Positions 25,019 through 33,032 of a DNA stretch of 64,000 nt are shown in pieces (within the stretch, counting starts at the first letter, position 1; the number at the start of each line of letters is the position of its first letter). A program made the translations under genes and the position numbers. This DNA is from Bacteroidales bacterium. GTDB taxonomy: Bacteria > Bacteroidota > Bacteroidia > Bacteroidales > WCHB1-69. The notes under the pieces were generated by a model. It was not told the DNA's origin. It was given only the letters and a program-made list of their open reading frames with translations, and ran no database searches. The stretch is from assembly GCA_017394765.1 (NCBI GenBank), contig JAFPXF010000058.1, forward strand, positions 1 through 64,000, in the 5' to 3' direction.

Positions 25019-25570
25019 GTGAAAACGCTATTGGATTTGTTTGTTTCATTCTTCAAAATCGGGGCCTTCACCATTGGTGGGGGGTATGCGATGATTCCCT
25101 TGATGGAGAAGGAGATTGTGGACCGCCGGGGGTGGCTTGACCGCGAGTCGTTCCTTGACGTGATGGCAGTAGCACAGGCATTGCCGGGCGTTTTTGCCGT
25201 GAACATGGCCACGCAAGTGGGCTATCGGCGGCGCGGCATCATCGGTTCCGTGGCAGCCGTGACGGGCAACATCCTGGTGCCGATACTCCTCATCCTGGCA
25301 CTCGCCATCTTTTTCCGCCAGATGCGCGGCAATGCCGTGGTGGAGGCCGTCTTCAAAGGGGTGCGCCCCGCCGTGGTGGCCCTCATCGCCGCTCCCGTGT
25401 TCAACATGGCCAAAACCGCCAGTATCAACTGGCGCAACTGCTGGATCCCCATAACGGCAACCCTGCTCATCTACCTGCTCGGCGTCTCCCCCACCTGGAT
25501 CGTGCTCGCCGCCATCGCAGGTGGATTTCTGTACGGACGCTTCCGGCAGAGAAAGGAGGCCCAACCATGA
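25019..25570 (+). CDS. chrA: Chromate transporter, first half-size subunit
   Basis: A 183-residue half-size CHR protein with about six helices. The start is taken as GTG 25019, 18 bases after the -7 box and just before the conserved LFxxFFKIGAFTIGGGYAMIPLM motif; no ATG fits. The GGGYAM and ALPGVFAVNMATQVGY motifs are typical. Half-size CHR proteins come in pairs and export chromate or import sulfate-like anions; the real substrate in gut-type anaerobes is uncertain. The stop overlaps the next gene by four bases. Confidence 0.9.
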   Translation: MKTLLDLFVSFFKIGAFTIGGGYAMIPLMEKEIVDRRGWLDRESFLDVMAVAQALPGVFAVNMATQVGYRRRGIIGSVAAVTGNILVPILLILALAIFFRQMRGNAVVEAVFKGVRPAVVALIAAPVFNMAKTASINWRNCWIPITATLLIYLLGVSPTWIVLAAIAGGFLYGRFRQRKEAQP

Positions 25571-26142
25571 TTTTGTGGAAGCTCTTCTATACTTTCCTGA
25601 AAATAGGCATTTTTACATTCGGCGGCGGATATGCCATGATCGCCCTTATCCAGAACGAAGTGGTGGAGAAAAACGGCTGGATGACGGCACAAGAGTTCAC
25701 GGACATCGTGGCCACGTCGCAGCTCACGCCAGGTCCCGTCGGCATAAACACAGCCACCTACACGGGCTACACCGCCGTGGTCAATGCGGGCTACAGTTCC
25801 TCACTCGGCATCGCGGGCGCCTTTCTCGCCTCCTTCGCCGTGATTCTGCTCCCCTTCATCATGACTCTCATCGTCAGCCGGCTGCTGCTCAAGCACAAGG
25901 ACCACCCTTTGGTGGCCGACACCCTGTCCGTCCTGCGGCTCGCCATCGTGGGGCTCATCGCCGCCGCCGCATTGCTGTTGCTCACCCCTGAGAACTTCGG
26001 CACCCCAGGCACGAATATGCTGCAATTCATCGTCAGCAGCATCCTCTTCGTCGCCGTCTTCATCGCCTCCTACAAATTCAAAGCCAGCCCCATCTTGATC
26101 ATCCTGATCTGCGGAATAATCGGGTGTGTGGTGTATCTATAG
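25567..26142 (+). CDS. chrA: Chromate transporter, second half-size subunit
   Basis: A 191-residue partner of the preceding gene with the same motifs in the second-half version: LKIGIFTFGGGYAMIALIQ, SQLTPGPVGINTATYTGY, and a C-terminal helix ending GCVVYL. The ATGA overlap with the first half ensures equal synthesis. The pair is expected to form a heteromeric inner-membrane anion transporter. Confidence 0.9.
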   Translation: MILWKLFYTFLKIGIFTFGGGYAMIALIQNEVVEKNGWMTAQEFTDIVATSQLTPGPVGINTATYTGYTAVVNAGYSSSLGIAGAFLASFAVILLPFIMTLIVSRLLLKHKDHPLVADTLSVLRLAIVGLIAAAALLLLTPENFGTPGTNMLQFIVSSILFVAVFIASYKFKASPILIILICGIIGCVVYL

Positions 26143-26234
26143 TGTATATTGGCTCAAAAACCAATCCATACCCAAACGAAAAGCTCGGGACGAGCACAAA
26201 GCGACGGAAATCCTGGTGCGAAAGTCACTGTACT

Positions 26235-26642
26235 TTATCGCTCCACCACTTCCCAACTCTCGATCCGGCGGGTTTCTGAAGAGAAGTTCACCCCGATTTT
26301 GTAGAGCTTGCGCGAGTCTTGGGCAAATGGCAAGGCGTACTGCTTCTCCTCGATTTGTGCCAAGGCCTCGTCGGCGGATTTGTCTAACTTGAACTCGAAA
26401 ATATAGATGTAATCGGCGGTCTCCAACTCGCTGATGGCCAACCCCTCGAACAATTCTTTCTGTCCTTGGAAATACACCTCCAATGTGGTGACGAGCAGAC
26501 TCTTGCCAAACCTTCGGGGACGGCTGAGGAAGTAATAACCACCATCCTTTACCAATCGATGAACAATTTCTGTTTTATCAATGTAGAGGTAATTCTCTTC
26601 TCGAATTTTCGCAAATGTCTGTATGCCGATGGGGTATTTCAT
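26235..26642 (-). pseudogene. Internally deleted AAA-ATPase/nuclease-like protein
   Basis: A 135-codon in-frame remnant of the common Bacteroidales AAA-ATPase-like plus DUF1703 (PD-(D/E)xK) family, whose members are usually about 500 residues. The N-terminus is intact through the Walker A region ([19 protein letters not shown]) to GLAIS. The sequence then jumps straight into the C-terminal nuclease segment ([10 protein letters not shown] ... [17 protein letters not shown]), so roughly 370 residues are missing with the frame kept. The ATG at 26642 fits the family start [10 protein letters not shown] and has a promoter 19 bases upstream. Confidence 0.75.
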
Positions 26643-26660
26643 AACGATGTTATTCCCACT

Positions 26661-26669
26661 GCAAAGATA
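26661..26669 (-). promoter_or_regulatory. Promoter -7 box for the AAA remnant
   Basis: Minus strand TATCTTTGC, 19 bases upstream of the ATG at 26642, showing the deleted gene still has a promoter. Confidence 0.5.
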
Positions 26670-26825
26670 CAATTATTTTCGGGTTAGGAAGACGATTGGT
26701 CGTTTTTTGACGACAACTGGGACAACAATTCTTTGAAAGCAAAAAAAAAGCAGTCAGCCATCAGGCCGACTGCCATATTGTTACTTAATAATTTACAGTT
26801 ACGAGCTTGGCTGCTATTTCCCCAA

Positions 26826-27602
26826 CTAAAACGCCAGTACGCCTACGCCAACCTTCAGACCGAACCAATAGGCATTGAGGATTCTGTTTCGGACATAACT
26901 GTCCGGCGTACACTCACCCGCCTTGTCATATTTGTCGAAAGGAGGCCCGATACCGAAGCCGCCGAAAGTGGTGCCTACCGAGAGTCCCATGGACAAGCGA
27001 AGGTAGTTGAAAAGGAGGTAGTCACGGCCCATCTCAAACCGCGCCCCGAACAAAACCCCGTGGTCCTTAGTCATTTCAGGATAATGGTCCGCCAAGCCCT
27101 GGGGCATCCTCTGGTCAAGGTCGAAATGGTAGAAGAAGCCGTCAAACGTGAATTTCAGGTAGTAGCCCAACGGAGCATAGGAATCAAACGGATAGATCTT
27201 GTAGAAGGCACTGAAGCCATGAGCGGTCACGGTGCCGGTAAAATTATAGTCCCAACTACCCCAATGATAGTCATAGCCATTTGTTTCCTCCCAATCGCGC
27301 CACACCCTGCCCTCGAACGGTGACTTGTAAAAATTATACCCTAACCCCACCGTACTGTTCCGGGTGATGATCATCTCGATGCTCGGATTGACGAAATAAT
27401 TCAGTCCTAAGTAGCGCTGGGCATGTGTGTTATCGGGGAAACGAGCCTTCAGGGCTTCGGTCAGCGGGTTTGGATTAAGCCATGAGGGAGACAGGCTGCA
27501 TTCTGCGTTAATAAGGAAATGCCTGCCCATATAGCCCGGGCCTTGGGCAAAGGAGGCCATCCCAAGCATGGTGGCCAAAGTCAGCAATAGAATCTTTTTC
27601 AT
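26826..27602 (-). CDS. Predicted outer-membrane beta-barrel protein
   Basis: A 258-residue protein with a signal peptide (MKKILLLTLATMLGMASFA). A beta-rich body full of aromatic and glycine residues ends in a hydrophobic C-terminal strand (FGLKVGVGVLAF), as expected of an outer-membrane barrel. No family is recognised. It overlaps the M48 peptidase gene by four bases, so it is translated from the same message and may work with it at the envelope. Confidence 0.65.
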   Translation of the reverse strand: MKKILLLTLATMLGMASFAQGPGYMGRHFLINAECSLSPSWLNPNPLTEALKARFPDNTHAQRYLGLNYFVNPSIEMIITRNSTVGLGYNFYKSPFEGRVWRDWEETNGYDYHWGSWDYNFTGTVTAHGFSAFYKIYPFDSYAPLGYYLKFTFDGFFYHFDLDQRMPQGLADHYPEMTKDHGVLFGARFEMGRDYLLFNYLRLSMGLSVGTTFGGFGIGPPFDKYDKAGECTPDSYVRNRILNAYWFGLKVGVGVLAF

Positions 27603-29722
27603 TTCTTCTTTCCTTTCACAAATTCATACAGTTTGTCATACATGAACGCATTGACGTAAGCGTCGCTCATGGCGGAAATTTGGCTGTCGTGGCCGGCGAG
27701 AAGTGTCTTCCCTTTTTCCAAATCCAGGAGCATCAAGTACATATCGGTATCATAGCGGGGGAAGCCGAACTCAATGGCGGCAGGCACAAAATAGTAGGGG
27801 CAGAGCACTCCAAGGAGGATGTTCTGGATTTTGTTGTAGCCGGCAAAACCGGCATTCCCGCGCCGCACGGCCGCGACACATACGGTGGAGGTGCCTGTGA
27901 GCTCATACACATCGTTCATGTCCTTGGTGAGCGGTGAGACCATGGCAATGCCATCGCTTTGGAAATACTCGTTCAACCACTGTTGGAGCTTGGCATACTT
28001 GTTGTAATCCTCTGTGGAAAGACCTTTCACATCCTTCACACTATAGGTGACGGGATCCAATTTCAGCTTTTTGAGAGATGTCCTCAAGGTCTTCAGCAGA
28101 CGTTCGGCACGCTTGTTGGCCTCTTTTTGCGCAACTTTTTTCGAGCCATTCGTGGAGAGAACATACTGCGGGTCTGCGAGGATGACGGATTTCACAGTAG
28201 CCGGCTTGTTCCGATCCACCACCTTCAGAACCTCCTCGTCTTCCGCCTGATGGAGAGTGTTGCTCATCAAGTCGTAAAAGGCGGGCTCCTGGTGGATGTC
28301 CACCAGCATGTAGTTCATTGTCTTGAACTTTGGGGTCGGCAACACCTTCGTGGGCTTGCCCTGCTGGCGGATGCGCTCGTATTTGTTGATGGTCGAATCC
28401 TGCGGGGTGTTGTCTTCTGTCTGGATGGTGGCGGGGTCGGTGCCCATGGGGTAATCGGAGAAGTCGGTATATTTCATCTTGTTCTTGACGAAAATATCCT
28501 TCATGAGATCGTCAATCACCTCTTTGTAATAAATGTTATCGGGATGATTCTGACGGGCCTTCCATGCGGCACGCAAAGCTAACAAAGAGGCCTCCTGCTT
28601 GCCTATCTTGGCGAAGAAGTGGCTGGTCTGCTGCAGTTCGCCCTCTACATCCTTGTAGGACTCGATAGTAGCACTCACCTGACCGTAGTTTTTGTGTTTG
28701 GAGAGTCCGTAGAGGGCACTCACCATGGCCTCTTCAAGGTAAACGTTGTTCGGATGGGCGCGCTGAAGCACGTAGGTATTGTAGAAGGCATGGTCGTAAC
28801 TGTGACGGGAAAGGAGGATGCGAACGCACTCGAAGCGTGCCAGCTCGCGCACTTCGTTGAAAAGGGACTCCGGTTGCACAAAGACAGAACGGCCCGTTTC
28901 GGACATGCCGGCCACAATGGAACGGGCCGCCGTGCGACGACGCTCAATGTTGGGGTGCGTGAACAAGGTGTCCACCATGTCGGCACGACTGCTGATAGGT
29001 GTGATGTTGGTTAAGAAGTAGTTGTCCGGGAAATGGTAAAAGCTCGTTTCCACCAACGACTTGTTGAAGGGCACCTCATCAAAAGGCAGATCCGAGTATT
29101 GCAGCACATCGAAAATGCCGTCAAGCACCGTGTAACTGTACTGCGACTGCTTCATGTAACGCTCCAATGAAATGCGGTCGGCCTCCATTTCGTGCGTGCG
29201 CGAACGGTTGTGGTACTTCAAATAATAGTTGATCGGGTCCTTGTCCTTGAGCGAATCCTGATAGGTGTTGAAGGACTCTATGTGTTTCTCGGCATAATGC
29301 GCGATTTCATGCCCCAGCACAAAGGCGAGTTCGCTCTCATTGGACACTTGTGCCAAAAGACCCATATTGACGAACAGCAGGCCGTTGGCGGTGGCAAAGG
29401 CGTTCACTTCCGTGCTCTTTATAATGTACAAATGGATTTTTGAACGCAGCACAGGATCGTCTTTCAACAAATTGTCGGCAATAGTGTTGACATAGTCGTT
29501 CAACTTGCTGCCGTACAAGATGTCACCCTCCATCACCAACCGCTTCAGCATCACATTATAGTCGGCAAGATCCTTGTCCGAGGTGGTGATTTTGGCAAAG
29601 TCGGCAGGCATGGGGCCTTGTGATTCCAGCGGCTTATAGTTGACCACCGCATCCTGCCCGAAGGCGAGGACGGACAAAAGGAGAAAAACCGCCAGCAGAA
29701 AAAGATTTGCGATTTTTTTCAT
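27599..29722 (-). CDS. M48-family metallopeptidase, BepA-like
   Basis: A 707-residue exported zinc protease. A signal peptide (1-22) is followed by an M48 catalytic domain with the zinc motif HEIAH at 138-142 and a THEMEAD motif supplying the third ligand. A repeat-rich helical region resembles TPR, and a long C-terminal domain is of unknown function. BepA/YfgC relatives watch over outer-membrane protein assembly in the periplasm, which fits its place between a secreted protein gene and a barrel protein gene in one operon. The C-terminal extension is longer than in BepA. Confidence 0.85.
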   Translation of the reverse strand: MKKIANLFLLAVFLLLSVLAFGQDAVVNYKPLESQGPMPADFAKITTSDKDLADYNVMLKRLVMEGDILYGSKLNDYVNTIADNLLKDDPVLRSKIHLYIIKSTEVNAFATANGLLFVNMGLLAQVSNESELAFVLGHEIAHYAEKHIESFNTYQDSLKDKDPINYYLKYHNRSRTHEMEADRISLERYMKQSQYSYTVLDGIFDVLQYSDLPFDEVPFNKSLVETSFYHFPDNYFLTNITPISSRADMVDTLFTHPNIERRRTAARSIVAGMSETGRSVFVQPESLFNEVRELARFECVRILLSRHSYDHAFYNTYVLQRAHPNNVYLEEAMVSALYGLSKHKNYGQVSATIESYKDVEGELQQTSHFFAKIGKQEASLLALRAAWKARQNHPDNIYYKEVIDDLMKDIFVKNKMKYTDFSDYPMGTDPATIQTEDNTPQDSTINKYERIRQQGKPTKVLPTPKFKTMNYMLVDIHQEPAFYDLMSNTLHQAEDEEVLKVVDRNKPATVKSVILADPQYVLSTNGSKKVAQKEANKRAERLLKTLRTSLKKLKLDPVTYSVKDVKGLSTEDYNKYAKLQQWLNEYFQSDGIAMVSPLTKDMNDVYELTGTSTVCVAAVRRGNAGFAGYNKIQNILLGVLCPYYFVPAAIEFGFPRYDTDMYLMLLDLEKGKTLLAGHDSQISAMSDAYVNAFMYDKLYEFVKGKKK

Positions 29723-29726
29723 TTTT

Positions 29727-31253
29727 TTAGAAATTTGCAGAAAGGTGGGAGATATTGACCGTCTTTTTCATATTCTCGACCACGATAAAGCCGTCATCTG
29801 TCTTGAAGAGAGGGGTGGTGATCATGCGTTTGGCCGTTTTCAAGTCCATAAGCTTCGTGGTTTCTCCTTTACCATTCTCGTCAATGGTAAGCATGGTGCA
29901 ACAATACATCTTCTTACCGGCCACAGTGTTCTTGTACACCATATTGGACTTGCCGGCATAGTTGGCGGAATTATCGGCGTAAAGAATGTAAAGTTTGTCA
30001 TTTTCAAAGAAAGGATAATAGGAGACACCCATTCTCTTGTAGGAGAAACCGGAGGCCCCGGCGGCTGCCATTTGCCGTTTTTCAAAAATCTTGGATTGTG
30101 TGATTTCACCATTGGAATCGGTCTTGTCATAGACAACACCTCTTGCAAAATAGTAGTAGGTGGTGATCTGCATGTTGCCGGCTTTGGTAGTGACAGAGCG
30201 CATGGTTTTTTGTTCGCCAAGCAGGATCACGGAACCATCGGAGCACTCGTAAAGACCTTCCGCCGTAATATAGTGGTCTTGGTTGGGACAGTAGCCCGCA
30301 GGAATGCCTCCCGTCGCTTTTTCATGATAATTGCCCGGAAAATCCTTGTGACTGATGGACTTGAAATTGGAGCTTTTGGGATCATAAACGACAATATACG
30401 ACCCGTTTTCGTTTTTCTTCAGATCTTTCTTATAATAACCGCCCATGATAATGTTGCCACTCTTGCCGGTCATCATCTTGCCATTGCTGATGTGGAAATC
30501 CAAGGGTTCGGAGACGCTGGAAGAGTTGCTCTCCGTAATCTCATACATGTACAACACCTCATTGGTGCGCGTATGATTGTTGGGGGCATCGAAGGCATAC
30601 ACGCCCGCAAATGCCACACCATCGTTGTTGACGGCCATGTCAATGATGTTGAAATAATCCGACTTGAAGTCGAAATCCAGCGTGTTCTGCCAAAGCAGGT
30701 CGCCACTGTTGTCGAACACACACACTACATTGCCCTTGTAGGAACCTTTGCGCTGCAACTGTACGAAAGCCACCAGGTTCTTGCTCTTGTCGGGCGAAAT
30801 GGCCGTGGCGATCATGAGGTTGTCCTGCTTCTCAAAAGTGAACGAGAGAATCTCTTCCGGATTCCAGGGGGCCGTACCACCTGTCGGGGAAACCTTGTTG
30901 CCATACAGGGTATAGACCTTCTCCTTGTTGTTGCGGTCGATGTAAAAAGCGGCCAGACCGTCTTCGTTGTCATAGCATTTGAGGAAGTTGACAGATTCGG
31001 GATGCGTCAGCGTGGTAGCCGTGACCCGGCCATCCTCTATGGTGAAGATCTTGTCGATTTCTGTCTTCTTTTTTCCTTTTTCAATAGAAGCAGAATAGAG
31101 GTAACGTGTGCCATCGGCCTTCTCGCACCTATGCGTGTTTAACAAATAAGCGAGGCCTTCGCCCGCCACATCGGGACCCAGCACCGTGATTTTCTGGGCA
31201 AATGCCGTCGTGGCAAAGAAGATTGTGCAAGCTAAGAATAATAACTTTTTCAT
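29727..31253 (-). CDS. Secreted protein of unknown function
   Basis: A 508-residue protein with a signal peptide (cleaved after TTAFA near residue 19) and an otherwise soluble, beta-rich sequence. Recurring short strands and turns suggest a beta-propeller-like body, but no family is recognised. It has a promoter 29 bases upstream and leads the operon with the M48 protease and an outer-membrane protein, four bases apart, so a periplasmic role beside them is likely. Confidence 0.7.
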   Translation of the reverse strand: MKKLLFLACTIFFATTAFAQKITVLGPDVAGEGLAYLLNTHRCEKADGTRYLYSASIEKGKKKTEIDKIFTIEDGRVTATTLTHPESVNFLKCYDNEDGLAAFYIDRNNKEKVYTLYGNKVSPTGGTAPWNPEEILSFTFEKQDNLMIATAISPDKSKNLVAFVQLQRKGSYKGNVVCVFDNSGDLLWQNTLDFDFKSDYFNIIDMAVNNDGVAFAGVYAFDAPNNHTRTNEVLYMYEITESNSSSVSEPLDFHISNGKMMTGKSGNIIMGGYYKKDLKKNENGSYIVVYDPKSSNFKSISHKDFPGNYHEKATGGIPAGYCPNQDHYITAEGLYECSDGSVILLGEQKTMRSVTTKAGNMQITTYYYFARGVVYDKTDSNGEITQSKIFEKRQMAAAGASGFSYKRMGVSYYPFFENDKLYILYADNSANYAGKSNMVYKNTVAGKKMYCCTMLTIDENGKGETTKLMDLKTAKRMITTPLFKTDDGFIVVENMKKTVNISHLSANF

Positions 31254-31281
31254 GACAAAAGGATTTTAATTTTTTGAGGGA

Positions 31282-31290
31282 GCAAAAATA
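31282..31290 (-). promoter_or_regulatory. Promoter -7 box for the 31253 operon
   Basis: Minus strand TATTTTTGC, 29 bases upstream of the ATG at 31253. Confidence 0.55.
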
Positions 31291-31550
31291 ATAAAAAAAA
31301 CAACAAGGGACTCCTGTTTATCATTTCTCTTAACATTGTCACCAACCTTGTGCGAATTCCTTTAAACACCAGGACAGGCAAACAACGCCGCATTATTAAA
31401 ACAATATCCATTAAACAGGATACGAAAAAGCCAAAAGGTTGCACCTTGTCGTGACTATTTTTTTCTTTTTTTTCTCATGTATTATAACAACCTAATCATC
31501 AACACAGTACAACTCGTTTCAAGACACAACCAGAGCATTGGGGAAAGTCA
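31291..31550. other. Gene-free spacer upstream of the 31253 operon
   Basis: A 260-base AT-rich spacer between a promoter and the ahcY terminator. I find no coding frame of note, no strong hairpin and no tRNA-like fold. It could hold upstream control sites for the operon, but none is recognisable. Confidence 0.5.
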
Positions 31551-31577
31551 AAAAAAATCCCGCGTTTCCGCGGGATT
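31551..31577 (-). terminator. Intrinsic terminator of ahcY
   Basis: On the minus strand a 9-base perfect stem (AATCCCGCG paired with CGCGGGATT, four-base loop) is followed by a run of T, six bases past the ahcY stop. Confidence 0.88.
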
Positions 31578-31582
31578 ATCTG

Positions 31583-32992
31583 TTAGTATCGATAGAAGTC
31601 CGACTTGAACGGTCCCTCAACAGGGACTCCTATGTAGTCGGCCTGCTTCTGTGTGAGCTTGGTGAGCTTGGCCCCGATCTTGCTGAGATGCAGCCGCGCA
31701 ACCTCTTCGTCCAGCTCCTTGGGCAGGTTATAGACCCCGACCTTGTGGTCATGCTGCCAGAGATCGAGCTGCGCCATGGTCTGATTGGTGAACGAATTGC
31801 TCATCACGAAGGAGGGATGTCCGGTGGCGCATCCGAGGTTCACTAAGCGGCCCTCCGCCAGGATAAAGATGGAGTGTCCATCGGGGAAGATGTACTCATC
31901 GACCTGAGGTTTGATGTTACGCTTGGTGATGTTCGGCTGTGCTTCGAAGGCGCTGACTTGGATTTCGTTGTCGAAGTGCCCGATGTTGCAGACAATAGCC
32001 TGGTCCTTCATCTTGTTGAGGTGTTCCACTGTGATGACATCGCAGTTGCCAGTGGTAGTGACGTAGAGGTTGGCTTCGGGGAGGGCGTCCTCCACGGTCT
32101 TGACCTCAAAGCCCTCCATGGCGGCCTGCAAGGCGCAGATAGGATCGACTTCGGTGACGATGACGCGCGCGCCGTAGGATTTCATCGACTGGGCACAGCC
32201 TTTGCCCACATCGCCGTAACCGCACACACACACCACTTTGCCAGCCAACATGATGTCGGTGGCACGTTTAATGCCGTCGGCCAAAGACTCGCGGCAACCG
32301 TACTTGTTGTCGAACTTCGACTTCGTGACGGAGTCGTTCACATTGATGGCGGGGAAGAGCAGCTCACCGCGCTCCATCATCTGGTAGAGACGATGCACAC
32401 CCGTGGTGGTCTCCTCTGAAACACCCTTGATCTCTTTGACCATGTTGTGCCACTTGTGCGGGTCTTCTTTCAAGATTTCCTTGAGAGTGTGGAAGATGAC
32501 CGCCTGCTCGTGGTTCTCGGGGGTCTTGTCGAGAATGGAGGGGTCCTCCTCAGCCTTGTAACCGAGGTGGATGAGCAGGGTGGCGTCACCGCCGTCGTCC
32601 ACAATCAGTTGCGGGCCTTTGCCGCCCGGAAACGAGAGGGCCTGGTTGGTACACCACCAGTAGTCCTCCAAGCTTTCGCCCTTCCAGGCGAACACGGAGA
32701 CGCCCGTGGCGGCGATGGCCGCGGCGGCATGGTCCTGTGTGGAGAAGATGTTGCAACTGCACCATCTTACCTCAGCGCCCAAATGCACCAGCGTCTCAAT
32801 CAGCACGGCGGTCTGGATGGTCATGTGCAGGGATCCCATGATGCGGACACCGTTCAACGGCTTCGAATCCCCATATTTTTCCCGTAAGGCCAACAAGCCG
32901 GGCATCTCCTTCTGGGAAACCTCAATGTCCTTGCGGCCCCAGTCGGCCAACGACATGTCGGCCACTTTGTTTTTCAATTCGTAATCAGTCAT
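31583..32992 (-). CDS. ahcY: Adenosylhomocysteinase
   Basis: A 469-residue S-adenosylhomocysteine hydrolase that splits the by-product of methylation into adenosine and homocysteine with bound NAD. Visible signatures are [16 protein letters not shown] at the substrate site, [13 protein letters not shown], and the NAD motif [11 protein letters not shown]. The C-terminal tail ends KSDFYRY as in the family. It lies 40 bases downstream of the M16 peptidase gene and ends the gldF-gldG-M16-ahcY run with a clear terminator. Bacterial length and motifs are complete. Confidence 0.97.
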   Translation of the reverse strand: MTDYELKNKVADMSLADWGRKDIEVSQKEMPGLLALREKYGDSKPLNGVRIMGSLHMTIQTAVLIETLVHLGAEVRWCSCNIFSTQDHAAAAIAATGVSVFAWKGESLEDYWWCTNQALSFPGGKGPQLIVDDGGDATLLIHLGYKAEEDPSILDKTPENHEQAVIFHTLKEILKEDPHKWHNMVKEIKGVSEETTTGVHRLYQMMERGELLFPAINVNDSVTKSKFDNKYGCRESLADGIKRATDIMLAGKVVCVCGYGDVGKGCAQSMKSYGARVIVTEVDPICALQAAMEGFEVKTVEDALPEANLYVTTTGNCDVITVEHLNKMKDQAIVCNIGHFDNEIQVSAFEAQPNITKRNIKPQVDEYIFPDGHSIFILAEGRLVNLGCATGHPSFVMSNSFTNQTMAQLDLWQHDHKVGVYNLPKELDEEVARLHLSKIGAKLTKLTQKQADYIGVPVEGPFKSDFYRY

Positions 32993-33032
32993 TTCTGTAT
33001 AAAATTTCGTTTAGCAAAATGGATAAGATTTT

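Noticed and set aside
32993..33032. SAH riboswitch before ahcY
   Set aside because: Only 40 bases separate ahcY from the M16 gene, too little room for a riboswitch, and no matching fold is visible.
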